A stretch of 7,145 nt of DNA from Robiginitomaculum sp. (GTDB lineage Bacteria; Pseudomonadota; Alphaproteobacteria; Caulobacterales; Maricaulaceae), in NCBI GenBank assembly GCA_016765255.1, contig JAESQI010000220.1, positions 1 to 7,145 on the forward strand. The letters run 5' to 3'. Below, in pieces: positions 1 to 6,776 of the stretch (its first letter is position 1; the number at the start of each line of letters is the position of its first letter). The notes below the pieces were generated by a model that saw only the letters and a program-made list of their open reading frames with translations, searched no databases and was not told the origin of the DNA. Both the position numbers and the translations under genes were made by a program.

Positions 1-845
1 AGTTCTGTCGGGAACGGGCCTTCGCCAACGCGCGTTGTGTAAGCTTTGGTAATACCCAATATATAATTTAGGGCTTTTGGCCCCATGCCTGTTCCGCCTG
101 CCGCTTGTCCCGCAATCGTGTTTGACGAGGTGACAAAGGGATATGTGCCGTGGTCAATATCGAGCATGGCCCCTTGGGCGCCTTCAAACAAAATCCGTTT
201 ATCGGCCCGAGACGCTTTATCGAGTTCATACCAAACCGCCCCTGCAAATGGTAGAATTTGCGGCGCAATCTCAAACAGTTTTGTGGTCAACTCATCTGCG
301 TCTATCGGTGGGTGCCCAAGACCTTTACGAAGCGCATTATGGTGATGGAGCATATTAGCAACGCGAGCTGGCAGGCCTTCTTTGTCGGCCAAATCACACA
401 CTCGAATAGCGCGGCGCGCCACTTTGTCTTCGTAAGCGGGACCGATGCCGCGTTTTGTTGTGCCAATTTTTATGCCGTCTGCACGGTTTTCACGTATGGC
501 GTCTAACTCCCCGTGTACGGGTAAAATTAGTGTAGCTGTTTCTGAAATAACGAGGTTGTCAGGCGTTATTTTCACGCCTTGCCCACGAATGCGCTCCATC
601 TCGGACATCAATGCCCAAGGATCAATCACGACACCATTACCAATCACTGACAATTTACCGCCGCGCACAACACCTGATGGAAGCAAGCTTAATTTATAAA
701 CTTTTCCGTCTACGACTAATGTGTGTCCCGCATTATGACCGCCTTGAAACCGCGCAATCACGTCCGCTCGGCTCGAAAGCCAATCGACAATTTTTCCTTT
801 GCCTTCGTCGCCCCATTGGGAACCAACCACCACTACATTCGCCAC
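1..845 (-). CDS. purA: Adenylosuccinate synthetase, N-terminal two thirds (cut by window edge)
   Basis: PurA joins IMP and aspartate using GTP to give adenylosuccinate, the first step from IMP to AMP, in the cytoplasm. The visible 281 codons begin VANVVVVGSQWGDEGKGK. They hold the GTP/IMP-binding GDEGKGK loop at 12-18 with the catalytic Asp13, the NAGHT motif with the catalytic His41, the GTTKRGIGPAYEDK motif at 128-141, and the FEGAQG...DIDHGTYPFVTSSN block near 220-240. Family members are about 430 residues, so roughly 150 are missing beyond base 1. The start is a GTG at 845-843, chosen because it puts Asp13 and His41 at the family's usual positions and has AAGGG (858-854) eight bases upstream; nearby ATGs are out of frame. 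The gene lies downstream of serA on the same strand, with a hairpin in the gap. Recognition is from family motifs and is secure; no lesion is seen in the visible part. Confidence 0.97.
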   Translation of the reverse strand, partial: MANVVVVGSQWGDEGKGKIVDWLSSRADVIARFQGGHNAGHTLVVDGKVYKLSLLPSGVVRGGKLSVIGNGVVIDPWALMSEMERIRGQGVKITPDNLVISETATLILPVHGELDAIRENRADGIKIGTTKRGIGPAYEDKVARRAIRVCDLADKEGLPARVANMLHHHNALRKGLGHPPIDADELTTKLFEIAPQILPFAGAVWYELDKASRADKRILFEGAQGAMLDIDHGTYPFVTSSNTIAGQAAGGTGMGPKALNYILGITKAYTTRVGEGPFPTE

Positions 846-866
846 GCAAACATCCCTTGTTCAAAC

Positions 867-891
867 CTGAGGGCGGAATATCCGCCCTCAG
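867..891 (-). promoter_or_regulatory. Perfect 10-bp hairpin in the serA-purA gap
   Basis: CTGAGGGCGG (867-876) and CCGCCCTCAG (882-891) are exact inverted repeats with a 5-base AT-rich loop. On the minus strand the stem ends about 21 bases before the purA GTG and 8 bases before its ribosome site. The base run after the stem is GTTTGAAC, not a T-tract, so it is not a textbook intrinsic terminator. It may stabilise the serA 3' end, attenuate read-through into purA, or act as an operator. The structure is seen; its role is inferred. Confidence 0.6.
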
Positions 892-932
892 TACAGAGGA
901 GTGTCTAACATAGATTCTTGCCTGTGACAGTC

Positions 933-2507
933 TTAAAAACTTAAAGCCCTGACAAATTTCACTTGGTCAATAGCGCTGACTTCGTTTTGAATGTTTTGCG
1001 GTACATTTCCGTCAACAGAGACCAAACAAATAGCAGACCCACCTTGTTTGTTTCTGCCCAAGAAAAAGGTCGCAATATTAACATCACTTTTCCCAAGCAA
1101 GCTTCCAAGTGCCCCAATAAACCCAGGTTTATCTTCATTGCGCACATAGAGCATATTGGGCGAAAAAGCAGCGTCCATAGAGACACCAAATAAATTCAGC
1201 AGGCGCGGTTCACCACCGTAAAGAGAGCCCGAAACTTCGAGCGTGCGGTTGCTCGTTTTAATAATCAGCTTAATGAGATTGTCATGATTTTCAGCCCCCT
1301 CGCAGATGGACTCTTTTACGTCCAAGCCGCGTTCAGCAGCAATAGCGGGCGCGGACACCATATTCACATCATTCATCATTGGCTTAAGCAGGCCTGCCAA
1401 AGCCGCTGCCGTCATAGGCTTTGTGTTGAGTTCAGCTACATCACCCATATAACAAAATTCAACTGCCTCAATCGGTTCTTCCAAAAGTTGCCCAGTCATC
1501 GCCCCAAGCTTTTCGGCCAAGTCGACAAATGGTTTGAGGCGCGGCGCTTCTTTAGCCGAAATGGACGGCATGTTAAGCGCATTGGTCACAGCGCCCGTGA
1601 GCAAATAATCTGCCATTTGTTCGGCCACTTGCACGGCCACATTTTCTTGGGCTTCAAGTGTAGACGCCCCCAAATGCGGCGTCGCGATGAAGTTTTTCGT
1701 GCCAAATAACGGGTTTTCCTTAGCAGGTTCCACAGCGAACACATCAAGAGCAGCAGCGCGAAGATGACCGCTTTCCAGCGCGTCCTTAACGGCGGCTTCA
1801 TCTACAAGACCACCGCGAGCGGCATTGACAAGGATAAGACCTTTCTTGGTTGTCGCCAACGCTTCACGGCTCACGATCCCGCGAGTTCCGTCTGTGAGCG
1901 GGGTGTGCAAAGTAATGGCGTCAGCACGTTTAAACAGGTCTTCAAGTTCAACTTTTTCCACACCTAAATCCACCGCACGTTCGAGCGTTAGGTAAGGGTC
2001 AAAAGCAATCACTTTCATCTTTAAGACCAAAGCCCGCTCGGCAACGAGTGCACCAATATTGCCACACCCAATAATGCCAAGGGTTTTATTATAAAGTTCT
2101 ATGCCTTTAAAATCTGACTTCGGCCATTCACCATTTTGGGTACGGTTTGACGCCGCTGGGATTTGGCGGGCACAAGATAGCAATAAAGCAATCGCGTGTT
2201 CCGCCGTTGTAATGGCGTTCCCGAACGGGGTATTCATGACAACAATCCCGCGAGCCGTAGCCGCCTTTTTGTCAATATTATCCGTCCCAATGCCAGCACG
2301 TCCAATCACTTTTAGATTGGTAGCTGCCGCAATAATATCGGCGTCAGGGCGGGTTGCAGATCGTACGGCCAAGCCGTCATATTCTGGAATAATTTTTATC
2401 AATTCTTCTTTGGATAGACCTGTAATGACATCCACGTCTACACCGCGATTTTTAAATACATTTCTTGCTTCGTCTGACATTTTATCAGCGATTAAAACTC
2501 TAACCAT
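933..2507 (-). CDS. serA: D-3-phosphoglycerate dehydrogenase, long form with ACT domain
   Basis: SerA oxidises 3-phosphoglycerate to 3-phosphohydroxypyruvate with NAD+, the first committed step of serine synthesis, in the cytoplasm. The 524-residue protein has the full long-form layout. The substrate domain (about 1-100 and 285-315) carries VRSATR at 48-53 and GRAGIGTDNID at 69-79. The Rossmann domain has GCGNIG at 147-152 and Asp170 for the NAD ribose. The catalytic set is Arg231 (NAARGG), Glu260 (FAVEP) and His278 (PHLG). An intervening ASB domain (about 320-440) is followed by a C-terminal ACT domain (about 452-524). In relatives the ACT domain can bind serine for feedback control; whether it does here is not shown. 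The ATG has a near-perfect AAAGGAGG six bases upstream. It lies 38 bases after the serC stop, with no terminator between, so co-transcription with serC is likely. The stop is TAA. Confidence 0.98.
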   Translation of the reverse strand: MVRVLIADKMSDEARNVFKNRGVDVDVITGLSKEELIKIIPEYDGLAVRSATRPDADIIAAATNLKVIGRAGIGTDNIDKKAATARGIVVMNTPFGNAITTAEHAIALLLSCARQIPAASNRTQNGEWPKSDFKGIELYNKTLGIIGCGNIGALVAERALVLKMKVIAFDPYLTLERAVDLGVEKVELEDLFKRADAITLHTPLTDGTRGIVSREALATTKKGLILVNAARGGLVDEAAVKDALESGHLRAAALDVFAVEPAKENPLFGTKNFIATPHLGASTLEAQENVAVQVAEQMADYLLTGAVTNALNMPSISAKEAPRLKPFVDLAEKLGAMTGQLLEEPIEAVEFCYMGDVAELNTKPMTAAALAGLLKPMMNDVNMVSAPAIAAERGLDVKESICEGAENHDNLIKLIIKTSNRTLEVSGSLYGGEPRLLNLFGVSMDAAFSPNMLYVRNEDKPGFIGALGSLLGKSDVNIATFFLGRNKQGGSAICLVSVDGNVPQNIQNEVSAIDQVKFVRALSF

Positions 2508-2545
2508 GAGAGCCTCCTTTAATTTATAAATATTATATTTTGAAC

Positions 2546-3712
2546 CTAAAAAGTTTCCGCTGCAATGGTCTCAAAACCCCACTCAAGCCACGGCAAGAGA
2601 GCTTCGATATCGGACTTGTTAATCAAGCCAGATGCCCATACGCGAAAGCCCGGTGGAGCCGTGCGGTAGGAACCAAAATCATAAGCTCCGCATTCCTCGC
2701 CGAGCAATTTCACGATTGCACTGGCAAATGCCGAGCGTCCACTTGCATCAAGCGCTTCAAATCTTGGGTCAACAATTTTCATGCAGACACCCGTATTAGA
2801 GCGTTGCTCTGGTATAGCGCACAGGTTTTCAATCCAAGGAGTTTTGTCCATCCAGTTTTGTAGCAATTCAAAATTGGCATCAGCACGGTCATGCATCCAC
2901 TTTAGACCACCTTGTTCCCGCACCCATTTTAAGCTCTCAATATGATCTTCCGCACACATCAAAGACGGGGTGTTAATGGTGGAACCTTCAAACAAGGCTT
3001 CGTTGAGTTTACCGTTCTTGGTCATTAAGAAAATTTTCGGCATAGGCCAAGGCGGGGTGTAACTCTCGAGACGCTCGACGGCGCGGGGGCTCAAAATAAT
3101 CATCCCGTGGGCAGCCTCACCGCCCATATTTTTTTGCCATGAATAAGTAACCACATCAAGCTTGTCCCAAGGCAGGCTTTGCGCGAAAGCCGCAGACGTG
3201 GCGTCGCAAATGGTAATCCCTTCGCGGTCAGCAGGGATGAAATCAGCATTCGGGACTTTTACCCCGCCCGTGGTTCCGTTCCATGTAAACACGAGGTCGC
3301 GATCGCCTGTATATTGTGACAAATCGGGAAGCTTGCCGTAATCGGCGCTAAAAATACGGAGATCTTTGAGGGGAAGTTGGGTTTTGGCATCGGTAATCCA
3401 TGCATTGCCAAAGCTTTCCCACGCCGCCACATCGACACCGCGCGGGCCAAGCATTGACCACATGGCCATCTCGACCGCGCCCGTATCAGACGCAGGCACG
3501 ATGGCAATACGGTGATCCGCTGGAACCTCTAAAACCTCGCGGCTTAGATCAATAAGTTCTTTAAGAACTTGCTTGCCAATCGGGCTTCGGTGGGAACGAC
3601 CAAGGGCAGCTTTGGCTAGGAAATCAGGTGTCCAACCGGGACGTTTTCTGGAAGGGCCAGGCGAAAAACGCCCGTCAACGGGCTTCACACCCGGTTTTTG
3701 TAGTCTATTCAT
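2546..3712 (-). CDS. serC: Phosphoserine aminotransferase, alphaproteobacterial type
   Basis: SerC is a PLP enzyme that converts 3-phosphohydroxypyruvate and glutamate to O-phosphoserine; in many bacteria it also serves pyridoxal phosphate synthesis. Using the ATG at 3712 the protein is 388 residues. It shows FSPGPSRKRPGW near 16-27, GTTGGVKVPN at 146-155, the cofactor aspartate in ICDATSAAF (Asp170), the Schiff-base lysine in SWQKNMGG (Lys194), and a C-terminal GFRVWASGL block. These are features of the divergent SerC group found in alphaproteobacteria and some archaea, not of the E. coli type. An in-frame GTG at 3727 would add five residues, but GGAG (3723-3720) lies four bases before an ATG at 3715 and seven before the ATG at 3712, so one of the two adjacent ATGs is the start, most likely 3712. 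It is the first gene of the serC-serA unit, behind its own promoter and leader. Confidence 0.96.
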   Translation of the reverse strand: MNRLQKPGVKPVDGRFSPGPSRKRPGWTPDFLAKAALGRSHRSPIGKQVLKELIDLSREVLEVPADHRIAIVPASDTGAVEMAMWSMLGPRGVDVAAWESFGNAWITDAKTQLPLKDLRIFSADYGKLPDLSQYTGDRDLVFTWNGTTGGVKVPNADFIPADREGITICDATSAAFAQSLPWDKLDVVTYSWQKNMGGEAAHGMIILSPRAVERLESYTPPWPMPKIFLMTKNGKLNEALFEGSTINTPSLMCAEDHIESLKWVREQGGLKWMHDRADANFELLQNWMDKTPWIENLCAIPEQRSNTGVCMKIVDPRFEALDASGRSAFASAIVKLLGEECGAYDFGSYRTAPPGFRVWASGLINKSDIEALLPWLEWGFETIAAETF

Positions 3713-3779
3713 CATGTTTCTCCGCACGGCAATTTTTGTAACCGCATAAAGTACGCCTTGGTGGGAAAGCGCGACCCAC
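3713..3779 (-). ncRNA. Structured 5' leader of serC (candidate serC RNA motif)
   Basis: The stretch from the predicted transcription start to the serC ATG is about 65 bases and holds two hairpins in order. The first has stem GTGGG (3779-3775) and CCCAC (3765-3761) with a 9-base loop, right at the presumed 5' end. The second has GCGTA (3756-3752) and TATGC (3748-3744) with a 3-base loop and one G-U pair. A weaker pairing of TGCGG with CCGTG would reach the ribosome site. A conserved serC leader motif upstream of serC-serA operons has been described in alphaproteobacteria (Rfam serC family). Position and context fit it, but I could not check the consensus, so the family assignment is inference. 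Confidence 0.45.
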
Positions 3780-3783
3780 GGCT

Positions 3784-3812
3784 CATATGCGGGATTCGAG
3801 CGCGGGGGTCAA
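3784..3812 (-). promoter_or_regulatory. Promoter of the serC-serA operon
   Basis: On the minus strand TTGACC (3812-3807) is followed, after exactly 17 bases, by CATATG (3789-3784). This fits the usual housekeeping promoter of alphaproteobacteria, which keeps a strong TTGAC box and a loose -10. The predicted start of transcription is a G at about 3779-3777, leaving a leader of about 65 bases before serC. No other gene lies between this promoter and serC. Confidence 0.7.
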
Positions 3813-3929
3813 GGGTGAACGATGTAAGAAATTGAGATGGGTTTTAACGAACGCCCCCAATCATCACCCACCTCGCCGCTCATACCTCAGAAATGCGGTA
3901 TCCCCCCAAATTAAAACACCACAATTCGC

Positions 3930-3954
3930 AAAAGACCCCGCTCTATAGCGGGGT
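3930..3954 (-). terminator. Rho-independent terminator with no complete gene in front of it
   Basis: Read on the minus strand, ACCCCGCT and AGCGGGGT form an 8-bp GC-rich stem (3954-3947 and 3942-3935) with a 4-base loop, followed directly by CTTTT. On the plus strand no T-run follows, so it works for minus-strand transcription. The only minus-strand coding sequence just upstream is the truncated 3' end at 3979-4041, 24 bases away. It would also shield the serC promoter from read-through. Confidence 0.75.
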
Positions 3955-3978
3955 GAGCGGGATTGGGGACGGACGGGT

Positions 3979-4041
3979 TTAATCATCAAAGCCGCCGTTA
4001 GAAGTTCCTTGTTCCGATTGATATAGCGGATTATAACTTTC
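3979..4041 (-). pseudogene. 3' remnant of an unidentified minus-strand gene
   Basis: On the minus strand an open frame of 20 codons ends in TAA at 3981-3979 and reads ESYNPLYQSEQGTSNGGFDD, which looks like a hydrophilic protein C-terminus. It is followed at normal distance by a strong terminator. The frame has no ATG, GTG or TTG, and is closed upstream by a TAA at 4044-4042, exactly where the plus-strand ABM gene begins. It therefore cannot be a complete gene. The simplest reading is the tail of a gene whose body was removed or displaced by the sequence to the right. The family is not recognised. Twenty codons could be open by chance; the terminator behind it is the main support. Confidence 0.45.
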
Positions 4042-4043
4042 TT

Positions 4044-4439
4044 ATGAAATTTAACAGACGAAAAGTAACAACTGTATTAGCGAGCTTAATGGCGGCTCCA
4101 TTGATTAGCTGCGATTCAACCAGTTCACAAGAGATAGAGGAAACGAATATGTATGGGCTAATTGCAAAAATCACGGCTATAGATGGAAAGAGGGACGCGC
4201 TTTCTTCTATCTTGATTGAGGGATTACGCGAAATGCCAGGAAATTTATCTTACATAGTTGCGAATGATGCGGCGAATGCTAATGACTTATGGATAACAGA
4301 AGTATGGGTAGATCAAGCCGCTCATCAAAACTCACTTTCACTATCTTCAGTTCAAAAAGCTATAAAAGTCGCCCGCCCGCTCATGGCTGGAATGGTACGC
4401 ATAGCCGAAACACGACCAGTTGGTGGAGAAGGCTTATAA
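4044..4439 (+). CDS. ABM-domain protein (putative quinol monooxygenase family) with lipoprotein-type signal
   Basis: The 131-residue product has two parts. Residues 1-23 look like a signal: a basic start (KFNRRK), a hydrophobic run (VTTVLASLMAAPLIS) and a lipobox-like LISC ending at Cys23. After a short polar linker, residues 36 to about 125 form an antibiotic-biosynthesis-monooxygenase (ABM, dimeric alpha-beta barrel) domain: MYGLIAKI, PGNLSY at 65-70, LWITEVW at 82-88, His94, then a Ser/Leu-rich stretch. Members related to YgiN act on quinols or small aromatics, often without cofactor; the substrate here is unknown. The arginine pair faintly resembles a Tat signal. Asp24 follows the cysteine, which in E. 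coli favours inner-membrane retention. There is no clear ribosome site before the ATG at 4044, whereas a good one precedes the in-frame ATG at 4149, which would give a bare 96-residue domain. The gene stands alone, between a gene remnant and a repeat-bearing gap. Confidence 0.8.
   Translation: MKFNRRKVTTVLASLMAAPLISCDSTSSQEIEETNMYGLIAKITAIDGKRDALSSILIEGLREMPGNLSYIVANDAANANDLWITEVWVDQAAHQNSLSLSSVQKAIKVARPLMAGMVRIAETRPVGGEGL
4136..4151 (+). promoter_or_regulatory. Internal ribosome site and alternative ATG of the ABM gene
   Basis: AGAGGA (4136-4141) lies about eight bases before an in-frame ATG at 4149-4151. Starting here yields 96 residues beginning MYGLIAKI, which is the usual length and start of free-standing ABM proteins. 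The upstream ATG at 4044 has only TATAACTTTCTT before it, with no purine-rich site at working distance. Either the longer form is weakly translated, or both forms are made, one exported and one cytoplasmic. Confidence 0.45.
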
Positions 4440-4540
4440 CTTAAGGCCTCTGATAGTATGTTGACTCATACCGCTTTGCAGACCACGGTCAAAACCTTAA
4501 CAACGTTCACAATCTTCACACTCAACCCTTCCCCAACTCC

Positions 4541-4588
4541 CAATATAGCGACCTTTTCACCTCTCAATCTAGCGATCTTCTCATCTCG
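4541..4588. repeat. Two tandem copies of a degenerate 24-bp unit
   Basis: Unit one (4541-4564) begins CAATATAGCGACC and unit two (4565-4588) begins CAATCTAGCGATC. They match at 19 of 24 positions with no gap. A shorter, looser relative, GTGATCTTCT plus eight bases at 4671-4688, matches unit two at 14 of 18 positions, all differences being C/T changes. The repeats are seen directly; their origin is unknown. They could be the fraying edge of a longer repeat array or a mobile-element end. Confidence 0.55.
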
Positions 4589-4634
4589 CCGTCGGGTCTT
4601 ACACTCTCCACTTCTTCCCCTGCTTTAAAGTCGC

Positions 4635-4661
4635 GCGTCAAATGATGAAAATTTGTGCATG
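4635..4661 (+). repeat. Left copy of an imperfect 27-bp direct repeat
   Basis: This copy (core TGATGAAAATTTGTGCA) matches the copy at 6777-6803 in the same orientation at 23 of 27 positions with no gap. The two copies bracket the FG-GAP lipoprotein gene together with its promoter and about 110 bases beyond its stop. They could be the scar of a duplication, an element boundary, or copies of a protein-binding site. Confidence 0.5.
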
Positions 4662-4768
4662 TCCAATAACGTGATCTTCTTACTTCGCTATCAGGCCACA
4701 CATTCTCCAGTTCGCCCCCTTCCTTTCATTCTACACCTTGGCCATGACCTATATGTGTACAATAAAAT

Positions 4769-6619
4769 TTATTCCTGTCTGATTTCTAAATTGACGTCCC
4801 CATTCATTATAGAATTGGATATGTCAGATATCTTGACAAGAACAATACGACCATTATTTTCAACACCTGAAACTGTTCTGTCGGTGGTTACAAATGGAAA
4901 AGCTATTAGGCCCTGTTCTGCTAGATGAATGGGCGCGCCATTTATCGAATCCGCATAGGTAAGTAAATTATCTAAATCAATCTGAAATAGCATACCCGAA
5001 GTTATTCGGACATTTTCATTTTGTTCTAATGCATCCTTGATAATTGAGCCTGATAAAACACGACCTGAGTCTCGACTACTGTTAATTAAGTCATTGACTC
5101 CATCACCATCAATGTCGCCAACGTCAATACTCCCGCTAATAACTGTGCCATTGATGAGAACATTTGGTTCTCCACTCGCAATTAAATTATCCCCATCAAT
5201 AACAAAAATGCCCCTATTTGAATCAAATAAGAATGTCGGAATGCCGTCGCCGTCATAATCGCTAGTCTGTACAATACCAAATGCGCCCGTGTTAGGAATA
5301 GCACGCCCTTGAACTGCAGTCATTGCCTCAAGGTCAATTGGCGTTACCGTTGCAGCTTGTAGCAAGGCACTGCGAATGACCCAAACTACACCTGAGTTCG
5401 AATGAAAACCATCAATAGCGGGGGCGGACATTAATAAATCTTCTTTGCCATCACCATCAATATCAGGGACAACTTCAACAATGAATTTGCTTACATTCCC
5501 ACCGAGTGACTTTGCTAGGTAGTTAAATTCAATATCAAATTTCCCCGTGCGTAGCCGATCTGCTTGTGATGTGGCTTCTTTTCCAAAAATAATGCCATAT
5601 TTTTTACTTAAGTTACTTTTGTCAACGAAGCGGACGAAAATATCATTTATGTCATCTCCATTGACATCGTCAATTAAGCGACCCTCAACGTTCGAATTTG
5701 CAGCAAAGCTATAAACAATTTTTTCAGAAATATTATCTGGCGCTATATCTCCTTCAAGCGCCATTTGCTCATTGATAGTCGTCACTTTAAACAAAACAAG
5801 CCTATCTTTTTCAGCTTCAGATAATAGCAAATCCGTACCACCATCCGTCTCGCGAGTTTGCCCTGAAATATAGTTATACTTCGAGCCCTCATCAATTACC
5901 GCCTCAAGAAAACGTGTGCCAACATTTGTTGCTGGTGTAATTTTAGTTTTCCCTGTTTTTGATGCATTTAAAAATTCACTCGACAAAACGTAAGCAGATG
6001 CTGGCCCCTCTCCCGACTGTATAGCTGCGCTCAGTTCTGGATTGCCATCCCCCGAGATATCAGGGATTAATCTTAACGGCGCTCCGAAGTATTGTGCGTT
6101 TGTTTCACCTATTATAACCCCCCCAACAGCTTCAGCAGCATCATCAAGATCAGTAATCCTCACCTTTACTGCCGAGGTTATAGAATCGCCTAGATAATCT
6201 CCTTGCAAGGTAAACTCATATAAATTATCCGAATTCGCATCAAATGGATTTTCGAAATTGAACCTTGTTGATGTATTTACTGTAACAGTGATATCTCTAT
6301 CACCATTAGAATTTGCGGCTGTAGCAGTGATATTTAGTGAAAAATATTGCGCGTCAGCACCGATTAGAACCAAATTTCCGGGCAAGTCACTATTTGGCGC
6401 ATGAAACTTAAAACTAGGCGTCTCAAAATGTGCGAAGCCACCATTCTCTGGAAAATTCGCAGAGAACAAATTCGGGAATTGTTCATTTGCTGTAGGCGGA
6501 GGCGGAGGCGAAGTAACGCCCGTTGGTGGCGTACCTGTTCCATTAGAACTACTACCCCCACAGGCCAATAAGCTCATACTCGCCACAGCCATTATACATA
6601 AATTCATTAAATTTCGCAT
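4769..6619 (-). CDS. Surface lipoprotein with cadherin-like domain and FG-GAP beta-propeller
   Basis: The 616-residue product starts with a lipoprotein signal (lipobox LLAC, Cys20) and a Gly/Ser/Thr/Pro-rich linker at 21-47 containing a five-proline run, so it is expected to be exported and membrane-anchored. Residues of about 50-160 resemble a cadherin-like beta-sandwich, with an NFPENGG start, an NLYEFTLQG strand and a closing VRITDLDD. The rest carries FG-GAP/integrin-alpha type repeats with calcium loops DISGDGNPEL (187), DVNGDDINDI (318), DIDGDGKEDL (386), DYDGDGIPTF (454, final Asp replaced by Thr) and DIDGDGVNDL (502). Degenerate segments near 260 and 570 would bring the blade count to about seven. 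Such proteins usually bind calcium and act in adhesion or surface interaction; no catalytic site is seen. The ATG has GGGGA about five bases upstream. The gene stands alone, looks more AT-rich than the serine genes in sampled stretches, and lies between two direct repeats. Confidence 0.88.
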   Translation of the reverse strand: MRNLMNLCIMAVASMSLLACGGSSSNGTGTPPTGVTSPPPPPTANEQFPNLFSANFPENGGFAHFETPSFKFHAPNSDLPGNLVLIGADAQYFSLNITATAANSNGDRDITVTVNTSTRFNFENPFDANSDNLYEFTLQGDYLGDSITSAVKVRITDLDDAAEAVGGVIIGETNAQYFGAPLRLIPDISGDGNPELSAAIQSGEGPASAYVLSSEFLNASKTGKTKITPATNVGTRFLEAVIDEGSKYNYISGQTRETDGGTDLLLSEAEKDRLVLFKVTTINEQMALEGDIAPDNISEKIVYSFAANSNVEGRLIDDVNGDDINDIFVRFVDKSNLSKKYGIIFGKEATSQADRLRTGKFDIEFNYLAKSLGGNVSKFIVEVVPDIDGDGKEDLLMSAPAIDGFHSNSGVVWVIRSALLQAATVTPIDLEAMTAVQGRAIPNTGAFGIVQTSDYDGDGIPTFLFDSNRGIFVIDGDNLIASGEPNVLINGTVISGSIDVGDIDGDGVNDLINSSRDSGRVLSGSIIKDALEQNENVRITSGMLFQIDLDNLLTYADSINGAPIHLAEQGLIAFPFVTTDRTVSGVENNGRIVLVKISDISNSIMNGDVNLEIRQE

Positions 6620-6642
6620 ATATTTCCCCAGAATTCAAAATA

Positions 6643-6670
6643 ATTCTAAAGGTATAAATAACAATTACAA
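6643..6670 (-). promoter_or_regulatory. Candidate promoter of the FG-GAP lipoprotein gene
   Basis: On the minus strand TTGTAA (6670-6665) and TAGAAT (6648-6643) are separated by 16 bases, with the -10 box ending 23 bases before the ATG at 6619. The region is very AT-rich, so chance matches are easy, and an upstream TTGTTG-type box is also possible. Spacing and position are reasonable but unproven. Confidence 0.35.
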
Positions 6671-6776
6671 GCAACATATTTGTCCTTTTAAAAATAAGGG
6701 CTCAACAATTTATTCCCTAAACATCACGCCACAAACGGCTCTGATCCATCCGAATACTCGCACTCATAAAACCAAT

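Larger units (their letters stand above)
4440..4768. other. Gene-free stretch between convergent ABM and FG-GAP lipoprotein genes
   Basis: About 330 bases between two convergent stop codons contain no credible gene. Open frames reaching in from either side lack family features and good start sites. No GC-rich hairpin with a T-run is seen for either flanking gene. The stretch does hold a degenerate 24-bp tandem repeat (4541-4588), a looser third copy (4671-4688), and the left copy of a 27-bp repeat (4635-4661). The plus strand is strongly pyrimidine-rich from about 4500 to 4630, with many CTTC and CTC runs. Confidence 0.6.

Noticed and set aside
1284..1709. Plus-strand 141-codon open frame antisense to serA
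   Set aside because: It lies wholly within the conserved serA reading frame, is rich in His, Arg and Cys as antisense frames often are, and matches no known family.
2101..2529. Plus-strand 142-codon open frame antisense to the serA N-terminal part
   Set aside because: It is a mirror of the conserved substrate and NAD-binding segments of serA, and its end runs over the serA ribosome site.
3809..3883. 24-codon minus-strand open frame upstream of serC (MSGEVGDDWGRS...), a possible leader peptide
   Set aside because: Its purine-rich site is only one base from the ATG, its stop lies inside the serC -35 box so it is not on the serC transcript, and it has no run of serine codons typical of attenuation.
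4653..4928. Plus-strand 91-codon open frame overlapping the end of the lipoprotein gene
   Set aside because: It lacks a ribosome site and family features, and its second half is antisense to a clearly real reading frame.
5037..5258. Short repeated CCATCAAT-like words within the lipoprotein gene, resembling a repeat array
   Set aside because: They are irregularly spaced and are simply the antisense codons of the DxDGDG calcium loops.
6494..6510. GGCGGA short tandem repeat
   Set aside because: It encodes the proline run of the lipoprotein linker; with under three units there is no sign of phase variation.
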